Below are positions 1 through 5,298 of a stretch of 7,895 nucleotides of DNA, in pieces. The stretch is taken from positions 1 to 7,895 of the forward strand of contig JAQBPS010000374.1 of assembly GCA_028287415.1 (NCBI GenBank). The letters run 5' to 3'. Each line of letters starts with the position of its first letter. The stretch's first letter is position 1. The stretch comes from Bacillota bacterium (lineage in GTDB: Bacteria > Bacillota > Sulfobacillia > Symbiobacteriales > Symbiobacteriaceae). The translations under genes and the position numbers were made by a program. The notes below the pieces were generated by a model, which did no database searches, had not been told where the DNA came from, and worked only from the letters and a program-made list of their open reading frames with translations.

Positions 1-350
1 GAGCGTTCGCGTGCTGGGTCATGGGGCTCGCCGGCAGGAAGCCATGCGCCCCGCTGATTGTAGCCGCACTCGTGCCCGGTGTGATTGACTGGGTATGGAA
101 CCGGTGGGCTCAGAGTTGGTGCGATCGGCAACCAGGTGTGTGGCGGAAAGCAGTTTTGGGCAACAAAATCAGGGGCTATTGTCCCGGCTGAAATGCGCTG
201 GGACTTCTCACCATCGAGGGCGTTCGGAAATGGCGGCGCTGTTAGGCAGGACGTCTGGGCGCCAGTGTGGTGATGGGTGTGTGGTGGATGCACACAGGCC
301 TGCCACACAGGCGCTTCCCCAGTTCGTACGCACAGGGGCGCTGAAGATCA
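1..350. other. Leading stretch with no supportable gene
   Basis: I see no gene here that I can support. Frame 3 is open from base 3 to a stop at 189-191 and would encode a Trp-rich 62-residue tail, but it has no recognisable motif and no visible start, so it is not called. A short hairpin is possible at 181-204 (GTCCC/GGGAC), and 278-284 can pair with 303-309 (TGTGTGG/CCACACA). Neither has the form of a tRNA, a terminator or a known riboswitch. The stretch is probably intergenic, or holds the end of something beyond the left edge. Confidence 0.5.
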
Positions 351-352
351 CA

Positions 353-400
353 AAGGCCCCGGGCGCCGGAGGAGTCAGCTCCTCTAGCGCCCGGGGCCTT
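353..400 (-). terminator. Hairpin terminator of the CAP-domain gene
   Basis: The arms 353-366 and 387-400 are perfectly complementary over 14 bases (AAGGCCCCGGGCGC). They are extended by an inner stem, 369-374 with 379-384, closing on a TCAG loop. The hairpin starts about 20 bases past the stop codon of the leftward CAP gene. Read on the minus strand it runs into TTTGTGATCTT, a short, imperfect T tract. The strength of the stem and its position make it the likely transcription end of that gene; the weak T tract is the only reservation. Confidence 0.8.
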
Positions 401-418
401 GCTGGGTCCTTGGGTCGA

Positions 419-1147
419 TTACCGGCCCACGAAATCCTGCGTGAACATCACGCCGTACTGGCCGCCGTGAACGATGCCGATGCCAACGTAGTTGAACTGG
501 CTGTTCAGGATGTTGGCCCGGTGGCCGGCGGAGTTCATCAGAGCGGTGTGAGCCGCGGCCACGGACTGGTTCCCGGCGATGTTCTCACCGGCGGTCCGGT
601 AGGTGATGCCGTAGGTCTTCATCATGTCGAACGGGGAGCCGTAGGTCGGGGACTGGTGGCTGAAGTAGTTCCCGTTGATCATGTCCTGGCTCTTCAAGCG
701 GGCAATCTTGGTCAGCTGGGGATCGGCCTTCAGCGGGGCGATGCCCGCGTTGGTGCGCTCCTGGTTGACCAGGTCGAGCATCTGCTGCTCCTCAGCGGTC
801 AGGCCAGCGGAAGCGGACCCGTTAGCCTGAGTCTGCGGCGCCGGAGCGACCGGCTTGGCGGCGGTGGGGGCCGGGGTCGGAGCGGGGGCCGGGGCCGGGG
901 TCGGAGCGGGGGCCGGGGCCGGAGCCGGCTTGGCCGTCGTCGGCGCCACCCGTACCGGGGTCTGCCGCACCCACGGGCGGATCACATACCAGTAGCCATA
1001 ACCGTTGTAGGTGGCATTGGTCGTCTGCGCGCAGTGGTAGGTATAGTTTCCGTAGGTCGCAGCTGACGCCGGAGCGGCCATGGCCACGGTGCCGAAGAGC
1101 GCAGCGGCGGAAACCGCCAGGACTTGCAGGCGATTCTTGAACACCAT
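419..1147 (-). CDS. Secreted CAP/SCP-domain protein (YkwD-like)
   Basis: A 242-residue exported protein. Residues 1-29 form a signal peptide: Lys and Arg near the start, a hydrophobic Leu/Ala/Val core, and an ASA cleavage motif at 27-29. Residues 31-60 are unusually rich in Tyr and Trp, where many relatives carry a LysM domain. Residues 66-108 are a Pro/Ala/Thr linker that includes two exact 24-base DNA repeats. Residues 116-242 are a CAP (CRISP/antigen 5/PR-1) domain of the bacterial YkwD kind, with FSH at His164, GENIAG at 187-192 (Glu188) and GHRANIL at 208-214 (His209). These are the conserved cavity residues of the family. Such proteins are tied to the cell envelope or spores, but their biochemical activity is not settled. 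The start is supported by a GAGGGGGA ribosome site at 1157-1164 (plus coordinates). A c-di-AMP riboswitch lies in the leader and a terminator follows the gene, so it is a single-gene unit. Family assignment is firm; cellular role is inferred. Confidence 0.9.
   Translation of the reverse strand: MVFKNRLQVLAVSAAALFGTVAMAAPASAATYGNYTYHCAQTTNATYNGYGYWYVIRPWVRQTPVRVAPTTAKPAPAPAPAPTPAPAPAPTPAPTAAKPVAPAPQTQANGSASAGLTAEEQQMLDLVNQERTNAGIAPLKADPQLTKIARLKSQDMINGNYFSHQSPTYGSPFDMMKTYGITYRTAGENIAGNQSVAAAHTALMNSAGHRANILNSQFNYVGIGIVHGGQYGVMFTQDFVGR
873..920. repeat. 24-bp tandem repeat, two exact copies
   Basis: Bases 873-896 and 897-920 are identical 24-mers, very rich in G on the plus strand. They lie inside the CAP gene and encode eight residues each of the Ala/Pro/Thr linker. 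The copies are in frame, so a change in copy number would lengthen or shorten the linker without breaking the gene. Confidence 0.9.
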
Positions 1148-1204
1148 ATAAGTAAATCCCCCTCAATTTGTGTACAAGGGCGCCTGAAAGCAAAGGAGGA
1201 GGCG

Positions 1205-1341
1205 TACCCTCCCCGCGACGCTTACGAGGTTAGCTGACGGGCGCGGGCTGCGGAGACTGACCCGGACTGCCAAATATGGCAGCGCTTTGCCCCGGTTGGT
1301 GGTTCCCCCGATTTCGTTTCGTACGAAACTCAGCGGTCTGA
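1205..1341 (-). ncRNA. c-di-AMP riboswitch (ydaO-yuaA class)
   Basis: Read on the minus strand, the leader of the CAP gene carries the conserved blocks of the ydaO aptamer in order. They are: ACCGCUGAG, opening the outer stem; a self-complementary hairpin GUUUC-GUAC-GAAAC (1316-1329); CGGGGGAACCA; a GGGGCAAAG block; a variable CUGCC/GGCAG hairpin around AUAUUU; a GUCCGGGUCAG segment; and finally CCCGUCAGCUAACC followed by CGUAAGCG and GGGGAGGG. The CCCGNCAGCUAAC block and the GGGGGAACC block are diagnostic. Ligand binding by this class normally lowers expression, and cell-wall-modifying enzymes are its best-known targets, which fits the secreted CAP protein downstream. After the aptamer, 1183-1209 can form a GGG-CGCC/GGCG-CCC hairpin with no U run behind it, so the mechanism (termination or otherwise) cannot be read from the sequence. 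Recognition is from memory of the consensus; no covariance search was run. Confidence 0.88.
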
Positions 1342-1366
1342 TCGGCGTGCCCCTTGTACTGCCGGT

Positions 1367-1396
1367 AGCATAACACTCCTTTTATGTAAAAGTCGA
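1367..1396 (-). promoter_or_regulatory. Possible sigma-A promoter of the riboswitch-CAP unit
   Basis: On the minus strand there is a TCGACT -35 (1391-1396), an 18-base spacer and a TATGCT -10 (1367-1372). Each hexamer matches four of six consensus bases. The predicted start of transcription, near 1360, falls just before the aptamer, which is what makes this weak match credible. Confidence 0.45.
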
Positions 1397-1531
1397 GGGT
1401 TAAAAAACTGGAAACAATCCATTCACGTTCCCGCAAGTTGTCGGTTTGGACAGTGGTCACATTACGAACAAGTTCCCTCACTTTTTCGTTTAATGTTAAA
1501 AGACCTTGTAACGAGGAAGGGGTGGGCGCAC

Positions 1532-1963
1532 ATGCCGCAGTTCACAAGGCACGCGTATGAGCGCTTCCAGACACGGCGGGAGGAGCTGGTGAGCCACCCG
1601 TCTCCGCTGCCGGACTGTCAGCGCAGCGCCCTCGAAAGCTACATGCTGGGGCAGCTGATCACCCGTGAGGAGGCGCAGGCCCGGATTCAGGGGGCGATCC
1701 GCCCGCATTTCAACCGGCATGACTACATCTACCGGGCTGATGGGACCGGCCCGGGGGTCTGGATCGCCCGGCTCAGCCGGCGCGATGAGGTGGTGCTCAC
1801 CTATCTGGCGCCGCGCGAGCTGGCATGGAAACTACGCTGCTCCGGCCCGTCGAAATGGAAGCGGCCCCGCCTCGTCGTGCGCCTTTCCATGCCGGGCAGT
1901 GACGCCGCCAGGCGCCGCCTTCACCTGAGCGAAACCAGCCCAAATTATAATCGGAAAATATAA
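1532..1963 (+). CDS. Small basic protein, possibly DUF4258-like
   Basis: A 143-residue protein with no signal peptide or membrane segment. The N-terminus FTRHAYERFQTR, followed by LITREEAQARIQGAI (42-56) and the strand-like pieces YIYRAD, VWIARL and VVLTYL (65-92), resembles the small DUF4258-type fold. Proteins of that type begin with a 'H-A-x-x-R' helix, then a helix, then beta strands. The C-terminal 45 residues are strongly basic (Lys/Arg/Trp). An earlier in-frame ATG at 1493 would add 13 residues but has no ribosome site; ATG 1532 is preceded by GAGGAAGG at 1513-1520, so I prefer it. The gene is divergent from the CAP unit and ends where an AT-rich stretch begins. It could be a stand-alone RNA-binding or toxin-like protein, but no partner gene is adjacent and I do not assign a function. 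Confidence 0.6.
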   Translation: MPQFTRHAYERFQTRREELVSHPSPLPDCQRSALESYMLGQLITREEAQARIQGAIRPHFNRHDYIYRADGTGPGVWIARLSRRDEVVLTYLAPRELAWKLRCSGPSKWKRPRLVVRLSMPGSDAARRRLHLSETSPNYNRKI

Positions 1964-1964
1964 T
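1946..1964 (+). promoter_or_regulatory. Two TATAAT boxes in an AT-rich patch
   Basis: Perfect TATAAT hexamers occur at 1946-1951 and 1959-1964, in a patch much more AT-rich than its surroundings, about 40-55 bases before the hypothetical gene at 2003. Neither has a convincing -35 at 16-18 bases. They may serve as -10 elements for that gene or be chance in an AT-rich scar. Confidence 0.3.
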
Positions 1965-2002
1965 GAAATCCAAACAATGTAGATTTATCCTCTTCGGTCG
2001 CG

Positions 2003-2461
2003 ATGCTGCAGAACCAGCCGGGCGCCAAGGTTCAGGCCTTCATCGGCAGCGTGAAGATGCCAACCAACACGGCCGGGATCAACAACCAGTCCCTGCCGGC
2101 AGACGGCCGGCTCCACGCGTTCACCGCCTTCACGCGTTACTATGCGGTGCCGGCGTCCCACTGGTACAACGCACAGATTCAAAGTGACATCAACCAGTTT
2201 ATCTCTGTGCAGTTTAGTGAGCAGCGTGCCGTCGTCAATATCGTCAATTCCTTGGTCGACCCGGGTAGCACCATTCAGGGGATGGCCAGCGCAAAGAGTA
2301 TGTACACCACCAACACATCAGCCTATCAGACCAGTTCCTTCGCCCTCCAGGGCAACGGCCAGCAGATGGTGTGGATTAATGCCGACAGCGTGCAGAACTC
2401 CAAGTCGGCGCGAATCTCCCTCCAGTCGCTCAGCGCCGTTTATGAGGCACACGCCAAGTAA
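2003..2461 (+). CDS. Hypothetical protein, possibly 5'-truncated
   Basis: I do not recognise this 152-residue protein. It is rich in Ser, Asn, Gln and Ala with scattered aromatics, has one Asp-Ile-Asn-Gln-Phe segment near residues 62-66, and no Cys, no signal peptide and no membrane segment. Composition suggests a soluble, beta-rich domain of the sort found in exported proteins. ATG 2003 is the only normal start after the in-frame stop at 1964-1966, and the 20 bases before it hold no purine-rich ribosome site. The frame continues upstream to 1967 with sensible codons, so the real N-terminus may be lost. Base composition is more AT-rich than in the flanking genes. A strong terminator follows within 35 bases, so the unit was at least once transcribed as a gene end. 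It may be a decayed or transferred remnant, or a normal gene with an unusual start. Confidence 0.6.
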   Translation: MLQNQPGAKVQAFIGSVKMPTNTAGINNQSLPADGRLHAFTAFTRYYAVPASHWYNAQIQSDINQFISVQFSEQRAVVNIVNSLVDPGSTIQGMASAKSMYTTNTSAYQTSSFALQGNGQQMVWINADSVQNSKSARISLQSLSAVYEAHAK

Positions 2462-2493
2462 TCGTTCGCATCCTGGAATCTTGTTTAGATTGA

Positions 2494-2519
2494 GGCGGCC
2501 CCGGCGGGGCCGCCTTTTT
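2494..2519 (+). terminator. Rho-independent terminator
   Basis: A perfect 9-bp GC stem, GGCGGCCCC (2494-2502) with GGGGCCGCC (2506-2514), closes on a three-base loop and is followed directly by TTTTT (2515-2519). It ends the rightward hypothetical gene and separates it from the microcompartment operon. Confidence 0.93.
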
Positions 2520-2583
2520 CGTTGCCTGCAAATCTGGGCGAACGGCAGGAATCCCTTCGCTTCTGGAGAAAGTTTTCAGTGAC

Positions 2584-2611
2584 TTGACATTTGTAACGCG
2601 CTGTGAACAAT
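2584..2611 (+). promoter_or_regulatory. Sigma-A promoter of the microcompartment operon
   Basis: An exact consensus -35, TTGACA (2584-2589), is followed after 16 bases by AACAAT (2606-2611), four of six matches to TATAAT. It lies 30-60 bases ahead of the regulator's start codon and just after a terminator, so it is the natural operon promoter. The -10 lies inside the palindromic operator. Confidence 0.7.
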
Positions 2612-2618
2612 TGTTCAC
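2603..2618. promoter_or_regulatory. Palindromic operator, probable SorC-family site
   Basis: GTGAACAATTGTTCAC is a perfect 16-bp palindrome. The TGAACA...TGTTCA half-sites resemble operators of SorC/DeoR-type regulators, including the Bacillus DeoR site. It covers the -10 of the promoter, 24 bases upstream of the regulator gene, so binding there should block transcription. Autoregulation by the downstream SorC-family protein is inferred from position. Confidence 0.75.
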
Positions 2619-2641
2619 GGGTCCGAGGTGGTGACTGGCCG

Positions 2642-3595
2642 ATGGCGGATGAAAAGCGGACCGCGCTCCTGGCCCAGGTGGCGCACATGTACTACGAGCA
2701 GAGCGCCACGCAGGAGGCGATCGCAGCCAGCCTCAGCATCTCCCGGCCCACCGTCTCCCGGCTTCTGAAGGAGGCCCGGGAGGAGGGCGTTGTGCAGATC
2801 ATCATCAATACGCCGTTTCAGTACGTGCCGGAGCTGGAAATGGCACTGGGACAAGCATTTCCGCACCTCCGGCAGGTGCGGGTCGTGCGGGCTGCCGACC
2901 TGGGCACCGTGGCGCGGGCGGCGGCCACGTATATCGATACGGTCCTCAGGGACGGTGACCTCGTGGGCGTCTCGTGGGGCAACACCATGGCAGCCCTGAC
3001 GGCCTGTCTGCCGCACCGGCGGCTCGCCGGTGCGACGGTCGTGCAGCTGAACGGCGGCGTGGCCCGGCCGGGCGCCGGCACGAACGCCCATGAGATCGTG
3101 AGCCGCTTCAGCCGTGCCTTCGGGGCGGAGGGCTACTACCTCCAGGTGCCCGCCGTCGTGGACGATGTCGCGGTGCGGGACGCACTGGTGCGGAACTCGG
3201 AGACGGCCCGGGTGCTTGAACTTGGGCGCCGCACCACCGTAGCCGTGTACGGCATTGGCGTCCCGGAGAGCCAGTCGGTGCTGGTGCGGGCGGGCTACGT
3301 GACACCGGACTATGTGCAGGCATTGCGGCGCAAGGGTGCGGTGGGCGACATCTGCTCCCGGTACTTCACGGAGCAGGGGACGGTGTGCGACCCGGATCTG
3401 GACGCCCGCACGATCGGGCTGCCCCTGGCGGAGCTCGCCGGCCGTGAGCACGCCGTTGCGGTGGTGTACGGGGTGGGCAAGGCCGCCGGCACGCTGGGTG
3501 CCCTGCGGGGCCGGTTCATGAACGGATTGATCATCGATGAAGCGACGGCGCGGGCAGTGCTGCGCCGCAACCAGGGAGGCCACCGCCATGACTGA
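2642..3595 (+). CDS. SorC/DeoR-type transcriptional regulator
   Basis: A 317-residue DNA-binding regulator of the SorC (sugar-binding, Bacillus DeoR-like) family. Residues 8-50 hold the helix-turn-helix (QEAIAASLSISRPTVSRLLKEA, turn near residue 32). Residues 58-310 are the effector-binding domain, with the family's VGVSWGNTM (108-116), QLNGG (135-139), YGIG (203-206), GAVGDICSRYF (232-242) and NGLIIDEATA (294-303) motifs. Members bind phosphorylated sugars; Bacillus DeoR binds deoxyribose 5-phosphate. A GTG at 2603 would give 13 more residues, but it lies inside the operator and promoter, so I use ATG 2642, which has GAGGTGGTGA upstream. The gene overlaps the start of pduL by eight bases, showing it is the first gene of the BMC operon. 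Effector identity is inference: a deoxyribose or other sugar phosphate would fit the SPU-type locus. Confidence 0.93.
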   Translation: MADEKRTALLAQVAHMYYEQSATQEAIAASLSISRPTVSRLLKEAREEGVVQIIINTPFQYVPELEMALGQAFPHLRQVRVVRAADLGTVARAAATYIDTVLRDGDLVGVSWGNTMAALTACLPHRRLAGATVVQLNGGVARPGAGTNAHEIVSRFSRAFGAEGYYLQVPAVVDDVAVRDALVRNSETARVLELGRRTTVAVYGIGVPESQSVLVRAGYVTPDYVQALRRKGAVGDICSRYFTEQGTVCDPDLDARTIGLPLAELAGREHAVAVVYGVGKAAGTLGALRGRFMNGLIIDEATARAVLRRNQGGHRHD

Positions 3596-4235
3596 GGACC
3601 AGATCGTCAGCCTGATCGCCGGGAAAGTGGTCGCCCGCATTCGGGCGGCCGCCCGGGGCGATGGGCGCAAGCTGCTGCCGGTCAACATCAGCGCCCGGCA
3701 CATCCACCTCAGCGCAGGCGATGTGGCGGCGTTGTTCGGGCAGGGGCATCAGCTGACGAAACTGAAGGACCTGATGCAGCCGGGCCAGTTCGCCTGCGCC
3801 GAGACGGTGGCAGTTGTCGGGCCGAAGGGCCGCTTCTCGCAGGTCCGGGTGCTGGGCCCGGTCCGGGGCGACACGCAGGTGGAGGTCTCGGTCACGGATG
3901 CCCGATTCCTGGGCCTGGCGATTCCGATCCGGATGAGCGGCAACATCGAGGGCACGCCGGGGATCACCCTGGAGGGGCCGGCGGGCCGTGTGACGATTCC
4001 CCGGGGGGTGATCGTCGCGGCGAGGCACATCCATCTGGGCGCGGCGGATGCGGAGCGGTTCGGTGTGAAGCACGGGCAGCGGGTGCGTATTCGCACGGCG
4101 GGCGCCCGCCCGCTCACCTTTGACGATGTGCTGGTCCGGGTGAGCGACCAGTTCATCCCCGAGATGCATGTTGATACCGATGAGGGGAACGCCGCGGGCA
4201 TCCGGGATGGCGACCTGGTTGAAATTCTGGGCTGA
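3588..4235 (+). CDS. pduL: PduL-type phosphate acyltransferase
   Basis: A 215-residue enzyme that exchanges CoA of an acyl-CoA (acetyl-CoA is likely here) for phosphate, giving acyl-phosphate and recycling CoA inside the microcompartment. It has the two beta-barrel halves of the family. Zinc-ligand motifs RHIH occur at 37-40 and again at 146-149. A PIRMSG loop (113-118) carries the expected active-site Arg, and [11 protein letters not shown] (192-202) is the conserved C-terminal signature with a further His (194). Residues 1-20 form an amphipathic helix with Ile/Val/Leu on one face, typical of an encapsulation peptide. The ATG overlaps the stop of the regulator gene and has GGGAGG upstream; an in-frame ATG at 3537 lies within the regulator gene and is rejected. 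Length is normal for the family. A 103-base gap follows before the first shell gene. Confidence 0.95.
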   Translation: MTEDQIVSLIAGKVVARIRAAARGDGRKLLPVNISARHIHLSAGDVAALFGQGHQLTKLKDLMQPGQFACAETVAVVGPKGRFSQVRVLGPVRGDTQVEVSVTDARFLGLAIPIRMSGNIEGTPGITLEGPAGRVTIPRGVIVAARHIHLGAADAERFGVKHGQRVRIRTAGARPLTFDDVLVRVSDQFIPEMHVDTDEGNAAGIRDGDLVEILG

Positions 4236-4323
4236 TTGGGTGAACCTTGCGGCTCCTGCTGGGGCGAACGTGCTGAACGGCGCATCTGGCGGCCGCTTGC
4301 AGCTTCGGGTAATTAACACAGCG

Positions 4324-4330
4324 AAGGAGG
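4324..4330 (+). promoter_or_regulatory. Strong ribosome binding site fixing the BMC-H start
   Basis: AAGGAGG lies eight bases ahead of ATG 4339. It settles the start of the shell gene against the 57-residue longer reading from ATG 4168, which would run through the end of pduL. Confidence 0.85.
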
Positions 4331-4338
4331 TTGTTTTC

Positions 4339-4623
4339 ATGGCGATGGAGGCTCTGGGCATGGTCGAGACTCGTGGTCTGGTGGCGATGATTGAGGCCGC
4401 CGATGCGATGGTCAAGGCTGCGAATGTGCAGCTGGCCGGGTGGGAGAAGATTGGCTCCGGTTATGTGACGGCTATCGTCCGTGGCGATGTTGCCGCGGTG
4501 AAGGCTGCGGTTGATGCGGGCGCGGCTGCTGCGTCGAAGGTTGGGGAAGTGATTTCGGTTCACGTGATCCCGCGTCCGCACGTTGACCTTGAGGCGGTAT
4601 TGCCGATCGGGATCAAGGGGTAG
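4339..4623 (+). CDS. BMC-H hexameric shell protein 1
   Basis: A 94-residue single-domain shell protein of the PduA/EutM/CcmK type, which forms hexagonal tiles of the microcompartment facet. The family hallmarks are plain: ALGMVETRG (5-13), [12 protein letters not shown] (19-30), the central pore loop KIGSGYV (37-43), VRGDVAAV (47-54) and HVIPRPH (75-81). The Gly-Ser-Gly pore is the standard form for small polar metabolites. It is about 60% identical by hand alignment to the second BMC-H at 7359. Codons end in T more often than in the second copy, so the two are not a recent duplication at DNA level. A small hairpin (GCGCCGG/CCGGCGC, 4624-4639) touches the stop codon. Confidence 0.96.
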   Translation: MAMEALGMVETRGLVAMIEAADAMVKAANVQLAGWEKIGSGYVTAIVRGDVAAVKAAVDAGAAAASKVGEVISVHVIPRPHVDLEAVLPIGIKG

Positions 4624-4634
4624 GCGCCGGTTCC

Positions 4635-4834
4635 GGCGCTGTCGGCAGGGGTCGATCGGCTCCCCGATCCGTCGCTAACGGGTTCTAACGCTCTTCTTTC
4701 AGGGGGGCCGCCGTCATCCGCGCCGCTGTACGGTCTTAAGGGACGCTCCATTGACGGCGGCTCGTCGGGTAGCGTAAGAACCCGTAAAGCGATGGCTCGG
4801 ACGTCGCTGTTGATCGACCCCTACCGGCAGCGCC
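4635..4834. repeat. Long imperfect inverted repeat, ~200 bp
   Basis: Three separate blocks pair across one centre near 4734. They are 4635-4657 with 4812-4834 (23 bases, two mismatches), 4678-4692 with 4771-4785 (15 bases, one mismatch) and 4707-4716 with 4752-4761 (ten bases, perfect). Between them the arms diverge. The whole would form an interrupted stem about 90 bases per arm with a ~35-base loop. It sits between the first shell gene and the vertex gene, inside what should be one operon. It is too long for a simple terminator and has no T run after it. It could be a small non-autonomous mobile element (MITE-like), an RNA processing or stabilising element, or a regulatory RNA. No transposase and no clear target duplication is visible. 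Confidence 0.75.
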
Positions 4835-4973
4835 GTCTAGCCCTCGACTGGGCGCGATCGGCAGGGCGGTGGGGCGTGCTGGGCGGGATCCAGGGCCGAC
4901 TTCGCCAGTGCTTTTTTGGGGTGCGATTTTGGGTGAGGGATTCAGGTGGGCTTTTTAAGGCGGGTGGAGCCGC
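4835..4973 (+). other. Rest of the intra-operon gap; no gene seen
   Basis: Together with the inverted repeat this makes a 350-base gap inside an otherwise tightly packed operon. It has a T6 run near 4912-4917, two similar segments (TTTTGGGGTGCGA, then TTTTGGGTGAGGGA), and a further TTTTT near 4954 just before the vertex gene. I find no convincing promoter, terminator stem or known riboswitch. An ATG-started reading of 61 codons at 4792-4977 overlaps the inverted repeat and looks accidental. Confidence 0.45.
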
Positions 4974-5267
4974 ATGATACTGTGCCGTGTGATTGGGACT
5001 GTGGTCGCCTCGACGAAGGATGATCGGCTGTCTGGGGCCAAGCTGCAGATTGTGCAGCCGGTTTCGCTGGCCGATATGTCGCCGGATGGTAAGCCGCTGG
5101 TCGCCATTGATAGTGTTGGGGCCGGGGCGGGGGAGATCGTGATGGTCTGCTCGGGCTCATCGGCGCGGCAGACGAGCCGGACGAAGGATACGCCCTGCGA
5201 CGCTGTGATCATGGCGATTGTGGATTCGCTGGATGTCGGTGGGCAGCAGGTGTTTGCGAAGTCTTAG
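4974..5267 (+). CDS. eutN: EutN/CcmL-type pentameric vertex protein
   Basis: A 97-residue BMC-P protein, which forms the pentamers that cap the vertices of the polyhedral shell. It begins with the usual MILCRVIGTVVAS strand, then a short basic loop, LQIVQPV, the glycine-rich VGAGAGEIVMVCSGSSAR block (48-65) that is the family signature, and a C-terminal AIVDSLDVGG. Length is standard. GGTGGAG just upstream supports ATG 4974. A vertex gene next to the hexamer genes means the locus can in principle make a closed shell. Confidence 0.95.
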   Translation: MILCRVIGTVVASTKDDRLSGAKLQIVQPVSLADMSPDGKPLVAIDSVGAGAGEIVMVCSGSSARQTSRTKDTPCDAVIMAIVDSLDVGGQQVFAKS

Positions 5268-5298
5268 AACCCCTCGACGGTGAGGAGGTGAGAACTAG

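Noticed and set aside
95..1066. Long plus-strand reading of 323 codons antisense to the CAP gene
   Set aside because: It is Gly/Arg-rich low-complexity sequence produced by reading the Pro/Ala-coding strand backwards. The minus-strand gene has a signal peptide, domain motifs, ribosome site, riboswitch and terminator.
1230..1481. Minus-strand reading of 83 codons upstream of the CAP gene
   Set aside because: It coincides with the riboswitch aptamer and its promoter, and has no ribosome site or recognisable protein features.
1963..2187. Reading of 74 codons from ATG 1963, as an alternative start or frameshifted N-terminus for the hypothetical gene
   Set aside because: It is in another frame, has no ribosome site, and turns into Arg/Gln/Gly-rich shadow sequence. 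It shows no signal peptide that would justify joining it to the gene by a frameshift.
2603..2641. GTG 2603 as the start of the SorC regulator
   Set aside because: The codon lies inside the palindromic operator and overlaps the predicted -10. ATG 2642 starts the domain at its usual place.
3531..4415. Minus-strand reading of 294 codons across pduL
   Set aside because: Shadow of pduL and its neighbours; the plus strand carries unmistakable RHIH and EMHVDTDE motifs.
4624..4639. GCGCCGG/CCGGCGC hairpin after the first BMC-H as a terminator
   Set aside because: The loop is only a couple of bases and no T run follows; the operon clearly continues. It may merely flank the larger inverted repeat.
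4792..4977. Plus-strand reading of 61 codons in the operon gap
   Set aside because: It begins inside the right arm of the inverted repeat, has no ribosome site and resembles no protein I know.
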